Origin: Ascaphus truei
Lineage: Eukaryota > Chordata > Amphibia > Anura > Ascaphidae
Reading direction: 5' to 3'
Assembly (NCBI GenBank): GCA_036426205.1
Contig: CM071587.1
Span: 3,038,333 to 3,102,332 of the forward strand
DNA length: 64,000 bases
The notes below the pieces were generated by a model. It saw nothing but the letters and a program-made list of their open reading frames with translations. It did not search any database and had not been told where the DNA came from. Of this stretch, positions 45,990 through 60,400 are shown piece after piece. A program made the translations under genes and the position numbers. Every line of letters begins with the position of its first letter. The first letter of the stretch is position 1.

Positions 45990-46610
45990 GCCGTTTCGCC
46001 ACCAAGGTAACCCCCCAACCTTACCCCTTCCCCTAAAATCCCTAATTTTAACCACTAATGCTAATCTTAACTCTAAAAACCTTAACCCTGTACCCTAACC
46101 CTCTAACCTTATCCGTTACCCTAAAATCCCCTAACCTTAATCCCTAATGCTAATGTTAGTCAACTCTATAAAGCTTAACCCCCTTACCCTAAACTCCTAA
46201 CCCCTTACCCTAACCCTCTAACCTTACCCCTTTTCTTAACCCTCTAACCTTACCCCATTACTGTAACCCTCTAACCTTACCCTAAAATCCCCTAACCTTA
46301 ATCCCTAATGCTAATGTTAGTCAACTCTATAAAGCTTAACCCCTTACCCTAAACCCCTAACCTTACCCCTTTCCTTAACCCTCTAACCTTACCCCCTTAC
46401 TCTAACCCTCTAACCTTAACCCTGTAACCTTACCCCCTTACCCTAACCTTACCCTAAAATCCCCTAACCTTAACCCCTAATGCTAATGTTAGTCTTGGCG
46501 CTAAAAACTTTAACCTCTTACCCTAGCCCCTTAACCTCTTACCTAACCCTACCTTAAAATCCCCTAACCTTACCCTAAAGTTAACCCCTAATGCTAATCA
46601 CTTATCTTAA
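45990..46610 (+). repeat. CTAACC-rich array, telomere-like, in KCNQ2 intron
   Basis: Dominated by CCCTAACC, CTAACCTTACCC and CCTTACCCTAA motifs. A longer unit with TAATGCTAATGTTAGTCAAC and CTCTATAAAGCTTAACCCC recurs near 46,145, 46,305 and, changed, 46,475. It resembles an interstitial array related to the vertebrate CCCTAA telomere repeat but is not a clean telomeric array. Confidence 0.8.
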
Positions 46611-49600
46611 GGGCAGAATGGACGGTGGCTGACTGTCCTTGGCAGTGGCGGCGGTGGAAGGTCCCATTCCATCACTGACAGAGAGTGGATGCAGTAAGTC
46701 CACAGACTGACATACCTATTCAATGAAAATATGTGGAACAGGCCACAATACAATCATTGCAGTGTGTACAACATGAATTAAAACCTGGACTTCTTAAGCA
46801 CAGGACTCACTAGGGAAGTAACCTTATTTTGTAAAGTTTTGCTGGTACAGAAGCACTGCTTAAAGCCTCAGAGGAAGAGACGTTTCTTAGCCTAATACCC
46901 TCAGTGCAGTATACCCACGATAATAACTATGCACAATTCTGTCCTATTGTGAGACCCAATGCATGTCTGGCATATACAGATGTAGCTAGCTTTATTTGAC
47001 CAACTCATAATGCAGAATATCACAGAATATTGCACCAGAACATGCCAGCAATAACCCTGGGTACATCTGGATGTCTCATATCATTTAGTCCCAATCCATT
47101 GCCAACAGGTTTCCAAGAAAAACAGATCCATGGCTGCTAGTGAATGATCTAACTAATGTATCAAACGTGTATCAAAAAAATATGTCCACTTTGGGGTTAA
47201 AGTGATTGCAAGTTGGAAGTTGATGCATTGTTAACTTAGCATTAACACCTGAACAAGGTGTTAAGAGTCATATAGAGTCAGGAAGGAATGTATTTTTCCC
47301 CTTATGGGATATCATTAGATGATGTGTCACTGGGGTTTTTTGTTTGCTTCCTCTGGATCAATATACTGTAAGTACGGATATAGGATAAAGTATCTGTCGT
47401 CTACATTTAGCATAAATTGAACTTCACTGACGTATGTCTTTTTTTCAACTTTATGTAACTATAAAACAATATAACTATATACAATGTGCAGCTTTTCGCA
47501 TCAATGGTTAAGGCTGCTCTGTGCTGATTTTGAGGAGTAGAATTTAATCCGTTACGGGGTGGGGTTCATCAACTTCATTTTAGGGAAGCTACAGCAGCAA
47601 GAAAACATGACAATACTTTTTTTATCAGCCACGATGCCACCTCTGTCATGCTGCATTAAACCACATGCTCGCATGCAAAACAATGTATCACCCCAGCGCA
47701 GAAAATCCCCATCAGCAGACTCATAGCCACAAAGAAAAGAAAGGATGCTTTTTTTTTTTTTCTCCCCTTGATGCAGCTCAGACACTTTAGCAAACCCCTT
47801 TCACCCACGTGTGAGAAGCACAGACCACAGGAATAGGAGTCGCGACAGAACTGGCCTTAAATCATCCAACAGTTATACGTAGTTTGTCGCACTGCCAAAG
47901 GTTCGCCAGCGTCTAGATGCCATCACATACCGAGGTGTGGAAGGGGTTTACCATCAACAAAATGAAATAAAAGAAGTCCAAACAAAGAGGCATTTTGGTG
48001 AATCCTAACCTAGGAGAGTATTGGGGTGATTCTTTGGTAGAGTGCATTGATCCTTTGGTTGGGTACTTCTTATGCCGGGGTGTTGAAGGGGGTGGGGCAC
48101 CCACAATCATATCTATCCTGGCAAAGTAAATAGAAAAAAAAAACACCAGCAAAATGCATAATGAAGCAACATGGGGGTAAAGAAGGAAAGGAAAAGAGTC
48201 TGAAAATATATTCCACCGGGCCGAGTTCAGCTGGCTCTCGGGTGTAGGTTCAGATTGCCATGAAAACATCAGTCACCAAATATTAGAGGCTAGGAGCATT
48301 GGAATATATTTGCATATATGTATGTGGCAATATCCTTGTTGGAATACTGGATATAAAACAACATATATTCCTATGAATAGCAGTGAGCAAACACTGTGAT
48401 GTAGTCGAGTACAGGGAGGGATTGTCTATCATGGTGAAGGAGGGAAGTGTCAGAGTTGGACATATTAAACCAGGACAAGGACAAAGACACAATATGACAC
48501 AATAGAGACATATCAGACACAAGACACGTTATCACACACACACACGCATGCCAGTGTGTACTGGGTGCTGAAACTGGTTCTCTGTGTACAGAACACTGAC
48601 AATAAAACTAATCTGTTTCCATGAGTCAGATCTAGTCTTAAAGTCCCTCAAAATTAACCTACACCCTACACCTAGTTCCTGTACTCACTAAAACTTAAGC
48701 TGACAAGCTGCTCTGTGCTGTGCTGTAACATGTAAACTGGCTAGTTTAAGGCAAGTTTTAGAATACTTGTTGCCTCGTCTGTAAGTGTATATGGCTGGAT
48801 GGAGTGTAAAGATGTTACAAGGCTGCTTACCCAGTAATTGTGATGTGCAAAAGGGTACGAAAGAATCATCCATGGGATAAACAGATTATTGCAGATACTG
48901 TTTGAAGAACTCCACAGTGATAAGAGAAGGCAGGGTATACATTAGAATAGCCAATAACAATACATAACTGTAATTGAAGTATTTTCACAGTTTTGTAACA
49001 CAGCCTTGTAATATAAAACATTTTATGTTCTTTGGAGCTTTCTCAGAATCTCTCTTGTACAGTATTTCACAATTAATGTACTTGCTGTGGAGTCACAATT
49101 CCTTTTACATTTGGAAAAACCCCAAAGTATGGTCTAAGCTGCCACCCAGAAACGTAATGCTGGGTTCATGTGTAAGCCACTAACTCAACTTCTAACACTA
49201 ACTTTCACCCAAGCATTGTTCCAGTGACTAGGCTCCCATTATCATGTGCTGCTGTATCTGCACTGTTCTCCTTTTCTAGATGCTGCTAGTAATACACCAG
49301 ACCATCATAAGCCACAGTAGTCCATCTGAGACCATTGTATGGAGCAGCTCTGTTATTACTCAGTTTCCACACCCTCATACACTCTGGCATGCACTTACTA
49401 GCACAGTAACCACATGTGAGGAGCTGATCCTGACAGTGTAAATGATGGGCAGCTCAGCAGACGTTTGGGTCCATCCATCGTGTGGTCCTCGACTTAAACA
49501 CAGCAATGCATTCTGGGAGCTGGACCTCAGACCAGATGGACCTTACTGAATTTCTGTATTAACCCATTCACCCCTGAAGGGGTATGCAGCGCACTGAAAT

Positions 49601-49849
49601 ATGGTCCCCCCCCAGGGGCTGAAGAGGAAACCAGCACTTTCACGCAGCTCCCAACAGAACACGACTTTACTCAAAGATTAATGACATATTACCCAATGGC
49701 TCATGAAATTCCTCCATGTAGATGCATGGTGTTTGTGACTAAACATGTGATGGTAATGTGTTAGTCTGACCACTTTCCTTATCATAATATATTAAGCATT
49801 ACCATCATATTGTACGTGTTGTAATATGTTGCAATACCTTATGATGTCA

Positions 49850-51955
<2,106 letters not shown>

Positions 51956-52064
51956 CACACAGCTCGCACAGAGGCCTTCAGCCCAGGAGTCAGATCATCC
52001 GTCATAAATTCACAGTTGCAGCTCTTGTTATCATCAGGAACATCCTCCCCCGGGAGACTTGCTT
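51956..52064 (-). CDS. KCNQ2: KCNQ2 exon: start of helix B
   Basis: A 109-bp exon. Acceptor GTCTCCCCCCAG, donor GTGTG followed by GTGAG. Translation: [36 protein letters not shown] and two bases of the next Cys codon. LKASVRAV leads into calmodulin-binding helix B. VPDDN carries one residue more than the mammalian IVDD version, so a small length change sits in the acidic linker. Confidence 0.95.
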
Positions 52065-52814
52065 CTGGGGGGAGACACCTCCCATTAATCAGTTCAAAAG
52101 TGAAAGCAGGTCCTAGAACCTTCCTCTGGTGTGATAAGCGGGGTTTCACACACGGGAGGCTGGGAGGTCGGGGAACTGAACGGAAGATGGGATTCCAAGC
52201 AATCCCGTATGTGAAATACCCTGTAACCAACTACGAGGAAGGAACCACTAACCGTATGAACACATTACAAATCCAGGTCTCAGGTTCTGGAAAACTAAAT
52301 GTGCACATTACAAGGAAAACGGATCTTCCCGTAGTCTACTGCTAATATGATTTTGACAAGAACCTTCTGGTGAAACTATGTAACAATAGGGATAATACAT
52401 ATGTTTGCAAATATACTGATAGGCTATACCGGCAAGAGCCCAGTGTTTGCGGGATTCATAAAGTGTAAGATGAATACTTTGACCCTTCACAGAATGCTCT
52501 CATGGTTTAGCAATGGTTGTACAAAATCTACCCACCTGTGTAAAAAGGTGCAAGGTGCAATTCTGGGCAAACCATTGTGTAACCAAATGTAACAAGTCTA
52601 TAAATGTGTCAAAGAAGAAATGGCATACAGTACTGCCTTCCATGGAATTGTTTCTTCCGATTCATCTTGTGCAGTTTTCATGCCCCAGAATTGCACCAGT
52701 TTTCTTGATACATAAATATAATATACATACAGTATATGGGTTACTGTATTCTGACTTCAGGACCTGTGCAGTGTTTATACGAACGACGACTCCACATTCA
52801 CATAATTCTCTCAC
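52065..52814 (-). other. KCNQ2 intron, nothing else seen
   Basis: Intron of 750 bp with GT-AG ends. No repeat or gene recognised. Confidence 0.7.
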
Positions 52815-53038
52815 CTTCAGAATTTTGACGGGATGCTGACCCCTTGATTCGGAAGGCCTGGCGTGAGCGACCACGGTCCCCAAAGCTCCAGCTCTTGGTC
52901 ACTTTGCTGGGACTGTCCTCAAGGCTCTGGTCAGCACTGGGGGAGCGTCGCACCCCTTGAGACTGGGGGGAGCCTTTGCCTTTAGATGAAACACTTCGGG
53001 GGCTGGAGAAGACCCGCTCTTTGAGGCTGACCTTCTGG
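52815..53038 (-). CDS. KCNQ2: KCNQ2 exon: helix A-B linker
   Basis: A 224-bp exon. Acceptor TTCTTCAACAG, donor AATTCTGAAG followed by GTGAG. It starts with the last base of a Ser codon and ends with the first base of a Glu codon. It encodes [15 protein letters not shown], a Ser-rich stretch with [35 protein letters not shown] and SRQNSE. The basic [14 protein letters not shown] segment precedes helix B and in mammals is a site of protein kinase C control. Only conservative differences from the mammalian protein as I remember it (ERV for DRV, GRSRQ for SRARQ). Confidence 0.95.
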
Positions 53039-53792
53039 CTGTTGAAGAACAGACAGAGACGCTAGGCAACGGGTCAAAACTCCTCTGCAAGAATGCTGCG
53101 GTGAGAGGTCCCGATGATCCAAAACTCAACACGATGCGGAAAAGCGGTATCATTAAACTCACCACGAGCTTGGGCTGGGCCTAGAATCAGCACTGGAGAA
53201 ATAAGACCTGCCTGGCCCTACCTCTCCTTAGCCTTCTTCAGTCCCTCAGCTGCTAATATGTTGCAAACACCATTGTTAGTAAAAGCCTTCAATGTGTTTG
53301 CATGGCAAATAAACAATGGAATATGAATGATTTCACCTTCAACTATGGGGGTAATCCCTCAGTTTATTCATCCCATAAACATGTGCTTAAAATATTATCA
53401 AAACATTAATTAAATATGCATGCTCTGTTATCCCTGATAAAGGTGCTTAAAATGATCTCAACATTAATTAAATATGTACAGTGCTCTGTTATCCCTGATA
53501 ATAAAGGAGATAGGAGTTCAGGACAGGAGCAGGGTCCTCTTTATACTCAGGTCCATCTCTGTTACCTGAGAGTGTGCTAGTTGTAGAAGAACTTATTACC
53601 TGGGCTTTGTGTGGCTCGGATTAATGTCAGTGTGTTGGTGGCCTCCAATGTGTCCTTCGCTGTTGGAGGGACCTGCAGCTGCAGTGAATTGTACATCAAT
53701 ACTTTGTTGGCCTTTCCAGCACGGACTGCTTTAACCATGCTCTTGGGCCACTTATAAATGTATGACAGTATGCCGTATCTAGTTATTGCATG
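53039..53792. other. Probably KCNQ2 intron; no upstream exon seen
   Basis: Upstream of the first visible exon. No further KCNQ2 exon (pore, helix A) was recognised in this stretch or in the rest of the window. Confidence 0.5.
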
Positions 53793-55620
53793 CTAAGAAC
53801 TAGTAGTAGAAAATCAGGGAGCGCAGAGAACCGGTGTAAGCATGAGGGAATAAAAAAATAAATAGTGCAATCCTGTCTTAAGGATGGGGACTATAGGCAC
53901 AGCTCCTAATGGTTGAATGCACCATATGTTTATTTGTATATGTATTTTTATATTTATTTTAGTCCATCTTTTAAACAGTCGGTTATTTTATGGTATTTCC
54001 TCACTTTTTTTCACAATGGTTTGGACGATCATTTAAAAGGTTGGATGTTCTCTCAGTCACATTTATTATCATTAATACGGTGTTACTATTATTGTCTGTT
54101 GGTTTTTAATTTTTAATATTAATTGCTTATTTATGTCTCCCTAAGATTCAACAGCTTCAGTTACATTCATTCTCTTTACATGAGTACTATATGTTCTTTT
54201 GTGTGTATAATGTATTTTTAGTACCCTCTTCCTTTTCTATTTTGGTACTTACTTTGTGTATTTTACTAGTAAGCCTACCACTAATGTTGACTAGTTCTGT
54301 GTATTTATTATATGTATTTGTGTATTAGTAGCTTTAGTCTCCCCCTTTTAGGTGTGTAATATGAGACTTTTAGCTGCACTATTTTTTAACTATGTATTGT
54401 TATTTAATAAATTGTTCTATTTTTTGATATGTTACTATTTCATAGAGACATTAGGGTATACTGATTGATTATTTACATTAGTATTGTCGGCATACTGGTC
54501 ACTGCTGCATATTGAGCACTTCCATGATTGGCTAGTGAACCGTATTTAAGGGATTACAACCACTGTCAGGGAATCACTGAGCACTACTCCACGTTTTTTC
54601 GTACAGTGCCCTTGCATGGGGCTTCCCTGTAAGTTGCTCACCGCCACTGATTAACATGGGACTCACTTTACAACGGTTTCACTATCCAACGCTACTTCCA
54701 GAACAGATTCCCTTGGATAACCGAGGACCGCCTGTACTCTCTATCCTTAAGACAGGATTGCACTATTTGTTTCTTTTTTTTATTCCCCCATGCTTAGGCT
54801 AAGGCCCCGCTCCCTCAGTCAGCGCGCCCGCACTGCAGACAGGCAGGGCGCTGACAGACACAGACCGCGATATGCGGTCTGTAGGGAGCGGGAGCCAGAG
54901 CGGGAGGGGGGCGGGAGTGGGAGGGAGGGGGGCGTGGTTTGAGCGGAGTGACCCGCTACTCCCCCCCCCCTCCCTCCACGGGCTCGGGCTGCAGGAGGTA
55001 GCTGCTGCGGGCTGCTGTAAGGTAAGCAGCTCCCTCTCCCTTCTGCCACAAATGCCACAAACGCCACACACACACACACACACACACACACCCCTACTTT
55101 GTGTAGGAAGCTGCCTGATGACAGCTCCCGCTCCCGCCCCCGCCCCCGCTGCTGATTGGCTCATCAGCGCACCACGTGACGCGTCACCTCTCGGGATCAC
55201 AATTTTCTTGCATCCCCTGGCGGCTGACGCGTCACAGCGCGTAGTGAGCCAGCAGCGAGGGGGGACTGAGACCTGCTTGGGAGGATTCCCCTGCTGGTGG
55301 GGAACGCTCACGCGGCCGCCCACGCCGCCGGGCGCAGCGGGTCTCAGCCCTTACACCGGTTCTCTGCGCTCCTTGATTTTCTACTACTATGGTTATGGAG
55401 ACCACCAAGGAAGCTCCAGTGAGGGTTGAGCTGCATACTACCAGTGTCTGTGTTGAAGGGTTTTTTTTTTTGAGTATACATTTTTATTTATTTCTATTAA
55501 TCCACTATTTCTGCACTAATTGAGCAGCATCGTGCACTGTATTGTGGTGTTGAGCATATTTAGTATTTACACATCTGGACAGGAGCGCCGGGTGAATATT
55601 TGTCTTTATACCAAGAACTA
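53793..55620 (+). mobile_element. Palindromic element split by a Harbinger-like MITE
   Basis: 53,801-53,886 is the reverse complement of a sequence now in two pieces: 54,742-54,793 and 55,354-55,389 (matching TAGTAGTAGAAAATCA, GCGCAGAGAACCGGTGTAAG, GTGCAATCCTGTCTTAAGGA). A single-copy tail of about 220 bp follows, ending GAGCGCCGGGTGAATA then TTTGTCTTTATACC. AAGAACTA is found at 53,795-53,802 and 55,613-55,620 and may be the target duplication. The layout is the same as in the other hairpin retroposons. Confidence 0.6.
54797..55350. mobile_element. PIF/Harbinger-type MITE, CpG-rich, TTA duplication
   Basis: A 554-bp insertion starting GGCTAAGGCCCCGCT and ending with the reverse complement of GGGCTGAGACCCGCT. 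The opposite hairpin arm shows the uninterrupted site (CTTACACCGG), which proves the insertion and gives TTA (54794-54796 and 55351-55353) as the duplication. TTA duplications and GG-starting ends are typical of PIF/Harbinger. It holds a CA run and CpG-rich DNA that could be mistaken for a promoter CpG island. Confidence 0.82.
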
Positions 55621-55962
55621 AGGCATTAAACAGAGTGCAGGACATATAATCCTTATATTATGTATCTGTAGAATAAGAATCCACTACAGACACTAATGTT
55701 TTAACTAATCCATGGGCATTACATGTTAAAAGAATCTCTCATTATATATAGCACTGATGTAATAACACATGCAGTGAAATAGAGACCCAGCGTAAACTGA
55801 CACAGGTGATACTGTGTTTTCAGCTGTGCCTGTTGTTTATATAGAACCTTATTCAAGCACTTCATCACTTTGAGATTGCCGGGTGACTAAACAGAGTGCC
55901 CTGGTCTGATTTGGTACCATTTTATTGCATCTATAATCGCAGGTGGCAAACCAAAGATTATA

Positions 55963-58900
55963 GGCAATGCATGGCATCAGGGAAGGGCAGTGCATGGCAT
56001 CAGGGAAGGGCAGTGAATGGCATCAGGGAAGGGCAGTGCATGGCATCAGGGAAGGGCCGTGCATGGCGGGTCCTCAAGGGATGGCATGATGGGCATGCAG
56101 GTATGGGTCAGGTGCATTGGCGAGTCCATTGAAGGGCAATTCGAGTGCATCAGTAAGGGCAAGTTGCATGGCATCGGAGGGATGGGGCAGTGCATTCACA
56201 GGATGGGGCATGCATGGGCATCTAGGAAGGGCAGGGTGGCATGGCAATCATGGGTCGGTGAAGGCAGTGCATGGCATAAGGAGGCCTGGATGACTCATGG
56301 ATTGCAGTGCCTGGCATCGGTGGAAGGGCAGGTGCATGCATCAGTGTGATGTCAGTGTCATGGGTCATCAGGGGAATGGGCATGCTGCATCAGGTAGGGA
56401 GGGGGGGGGGGGGGGGGGGGGCGCAGTGTACCAGGCATCATAGAATGGTCAAGTGCATGGGCAGTCATGGAGTGTCGTCAGTGCATGGCATCAGGGGATG
56501 GGCAGTGCATGGCATCAGGGAAGGGGGCAGTGCATGTCATCGAGGGAAGGGCAGTGCATGGGGCAATCAGTGGAAGGGGGGCAGTGGGGCCATGCTCAAG
56601 GGAAGGCTCATTGCCGTGGCATCAGGGAAGGTCATGTGATGCATCAGGGAAGAGCATGCATGGGCAGGGGAATCAGAGAAGGGCAGGCATGGCATCATTG
56701 CGGGCAGTGCATGGCATCATGGAAGGGCAGTGTCATGGCGTCGGGGGGGAGACGAGGCAGTGCAATGGCATCATGTAAGGGCAGTCATGGCGGATCAGGG
56801 TGAAGGCATTGCTGCATGGCGAGGGAGGGCCGGTGCATGGCATCAGGGGAAGGTGCAAGGTTCTAATGGCATCAGGTAAGGGCATTGGCATGGCATCAGG
56901 GAAAGGCAAAGTGCATGCAATCAGGGAAGAGGGCAGTGCAAATTGGTCTGCGTAATCAGGGAAGGTCAATTGCATGGCATCGTGGAATGGGCATGGCGAT
57001 GGCATCAGGGAAGGCATACATGGCATCGGGAGGGAATGGTCATTGCAATTGCATCACGGGAAGGGCATCTGCATGGCATTCAGGGGATGGCAGTGCATGG
57101 GCAGCCAGGAAGGGCAGTGCATGGCCGGAATGCGAGGTCAAGGAAGGGCAGTCATGTCATCAAGGGTAGTGGCAGTGCATGGCTCAGGGAAGAGCAGTGC
57201 CCTTTCGTCAGGAAGGGCAGTGCATGCTCAGGAAGGCATGCATGGCATCATAAAGGGCGTGCATGCCAGTCAGGGAAGTGCAGTGCCTGGGCATCATGGA
57301 AGGGCATTTGCATGGGCATCAGGAGAAGGGTCATGCAATGGCAGGGGCAGGGGAGGCAGTAAGTCCTGTCATCAGTCTGAAGGGTCAAGTGCCTGGCTCA
57401 GGCGAGTGCATGTGCATTGCATCAGGTGAAGGCATGCATGGCATCAGGGAAGGCAGTGCTGCATCAAGAAGGGCAGTGCCGGGCAAGCAAGAAGTGCATT
57501 GCAATGGGCAATGCAGGGAAGTGCAGTGCATGGCATCAGGGAAGGTGCATTTGGCATGGTCATCATTGAAGGGGAGGCAGTCGCAGTGTCACACAGTGCG
57601 AGGTGGGCATTCATGCATCAGGGATGGCATATTCCTTGGCATCCTAGGTGAAGGGGGTGTGTGCAAATGGCATCAGGCTAAGGGCATGCTGGCATCAGGG
57701 GGAAGTGGCATGTGCATGGCAATCAGGTGGAAGGGCCAGTGCCGTGGCTCATAGAAGTGCTCAGTGCATGGCATCAGGTGAAGAGGCGATTGGGCATGGC
57801 ATCAGGGGGAAGGGCAGTGCATTAAGCATCGATGGACGAGTCATTGGCCTGGCCTCCTTGAAAGCAGTGCCCTGGCATACAGAGAAGGGTCATTGCAATG
57901 GCATCAGGAAGGCATGTGCATGCCAATCAGAGAAGGGCAGTGCATGGCTCAGGTGAAGGTGGCATGCCCTGGCCATCAGGAAAGGGCCAGTGACCTGGCA
58001 TCCAGAGAAGGGCAGTGATGGCAATCAGGGAGGGCCAGTGCAATGGCTCAGGGAAGGCAGTGCATGGCAGCAGAGAAGTGCAGTGCTGGCATCAAGAGAA
58101 GGGCCTTGCCGGCATCACCGGGCTAAGGGCAGTGTCCATGGCATCAGACGGGCAGTGCATGGCATCAGAGAAGGGCATGTGCCTGTGATGCAGTGAAGGG
58201 AGTGCCTGGGGGCATCATAGAAGGGCAGGGCAAGACTGGCAATCAGAGAAGGGGCAGTGCCTGGCATCGGTAGTGAAAGGCAGTGCATGCATCATAAAGG
58301 CAGTCATGTCAGTCAGTGAAGGGTTGTCAGGATTGCCTGGCACAGATAAGGCAGGGTGCAATGTCATCAGAAGGAATGGCAGTGCGTGGCATCGAGGTGG
58401 AAATGGCAGTGGCAAAAATGTGCATCGAGGGAAGGGCATTGCAGGGCATCAGATAAGGTTCAGTTGTGCCTGGCATGCAGGGAGGTGGCATGCATGGTGC
58501 ATGGCCAGGTAAAGGGCAGTGGCATGTGCAGTCATGGAGGGCAGGGTGCATGGCATCGAGAGAGGGCTTGCATGGCATCATGAGTCATGCATTTCATCAG
58601 GGAAGTGGCAGTGACCTGGCATCAGAGAAGTGGCAGTGCATTGGCACAGAGAAGGGCATTGCCTGGGCATTTCAGGGAAGGGCAGTGCATGGCATCGGAG
58701 GGGAAAGGGCAGTTCCAATGGCCTCAGAGAAGGGCATTGCCTGGCATCAGGTGAAAGGGCATGCCTGGTCATCAGAGACTGGCATGGCAGTGCATGGCTC
58801 AGAGAAGGGCCGTGCGCTGTGCATCGAGGAAGGTGCAGTGCCGGGCTGGCACTCAATAAGGGCAGTGCAATGGCAGCAGGGAGGGCATGCATGGCATCAT

Positions 58901-60400
58901 GGAAAGGGGGCAGTGCCTGGCATCAGAGAAGGGCATGCATGGGCATGAGGGGAAGGTGCAGTGCCTGCATCAGAGAAGGGCAGTGCCTGTCATCAGGGAA
59001 GGCAGTGCATGGCATCATATAAAGGGCAGTGTCTTTGGCAATCAGGGAAGTTCAGGTGTGCATGTGCAGGGCGAGTGAAGGCAGTGGGCATGTGGAATCA
59101 GGTAAGGGCGAGTGCCTTTCATCAAGAAGGGCATGCCCTGTCATCTCCAGGAAGGGGGCGTGTGCATGGCGCATTCAGGGAATGGCAGGCGATGGGCATC
59201 AGGGAAGTGGCAGGTGCAGGGGGTGGCACAGATAAGGGCAGTGCGAGGTCCTGCGAGCACCGTAAGGGCATGCTGGCTCAGGGAAGGGCATGCATGCATA
59301 TACAGGGAAGGGTGCAGGTGCATGGCATGACAAGGGAAGGGCCTAGTGCTAATCCATTGCAGGGAGGCAGTGGCATGGCATCAGATAAGTGGGCCGTGCA
59401 TGGGCCGCATGGAAGGCATGGCATGGCATTCAGGTGAGGAGTGGCGATGCAGGCATCAGGAAGGCAGTGCAAATGGCATCAGGGACAGGGTCAGTTGCAT
59501 GGCTTCAGAAGGCCAAGCGTGGCCGGAGCTGCATGGCACTCAAGGGAAGGGCAGGTCCATGTGCATTTTTTTTCAGGAAGGGCAGTGCATTGGGCACAGG
59601 AGAATGGCAGTGCATGGCCATCAGGGGAAGGGCAAGTGCATCGGACTCAGGAAGGGACGTGCATGGCATCAGGGAAGGGCAGTGCATGCATAGGAGCAGT
59701 GTCATGTGCATTAGGGAGGGGCGCTTGGCATCAGGGAGGGCAGTGCATGGCATAGGATAGGGCAGTGCCATTGGCATCTTCAGGGAAGGGCAGTGCCATT
59801 GGCAGTCAGGGAAGGGCAGTGGCATGGCATCAGGGAAGGGCAGTGCATGGCATCAGGAAGGCATTGCATGGCATCAGGGAAGGGCAGTGTCCATGGCTCA
59901 GGGAAGGGGCAGTGCATGGCATCATGGGAAGAGGCAGTGCATCGGCATCAGAAACAGCATGGCATGGTGGGCATCATGGGATGGGCAGTGCAGAGTGTCA
60001 TCCAGGAGGGCAGCATGGCATCAGGGAAGGGCAGTGCATGGCATCAGGGAAGGCAGTGCATGGCATCATCAGGAAGGGCAGTGCATGGCATCAGAGAAGG
60101 GCAGTGCATGCATCAGGAAGGCATTGCATGGCATCAGGTGAGGTCAGTGCATTGCATCAGGAAGGGCAGTGCATGGCATCAGGGAAGGGCGTGCATGGCA
60201 TCAGAGATGGGCAGTGGCATGTGCATCAGGCATGGGAAGGGCAGTGCATGGCATCATGGAAGGGCAGTGCATGGCATCAGGGAAGGGCAGTGCAATGGTC
60301 ATCAGGAGAAGGGCAGTGCATGGCATCAGGGAAGGGCAGGTGCATTGGCATCAATCAGGGAAGGTGCCGTGCATGGCATGCAGGGATGGGCAGTGGTGCC
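55963..60400 (+). repeat. 23-bp minisatellite, about 4.4 kb
   Basis: About 190 copies of a 23-bp unit, GGCATCAGGGAAGGGCAGTG followed by CAT. Blocks near 55,975-56,060 and 59,820-60,330 are regular, while the middle has many one-base indels. A G run sits at 56,399-56,421. It lies upstream of the first visible KCNQ2 exon, probably in an intron. Frames on both strands are repeat-derived. Confidence 0.95.

Noticed and set aside
54797..55350. CpG island promoter of KCNQ2 or a neighbouring gene
   Set aside because: The uninterrupted arm at 53.8 kb shows the CpG-rich block is a TTA-flanked insertion.
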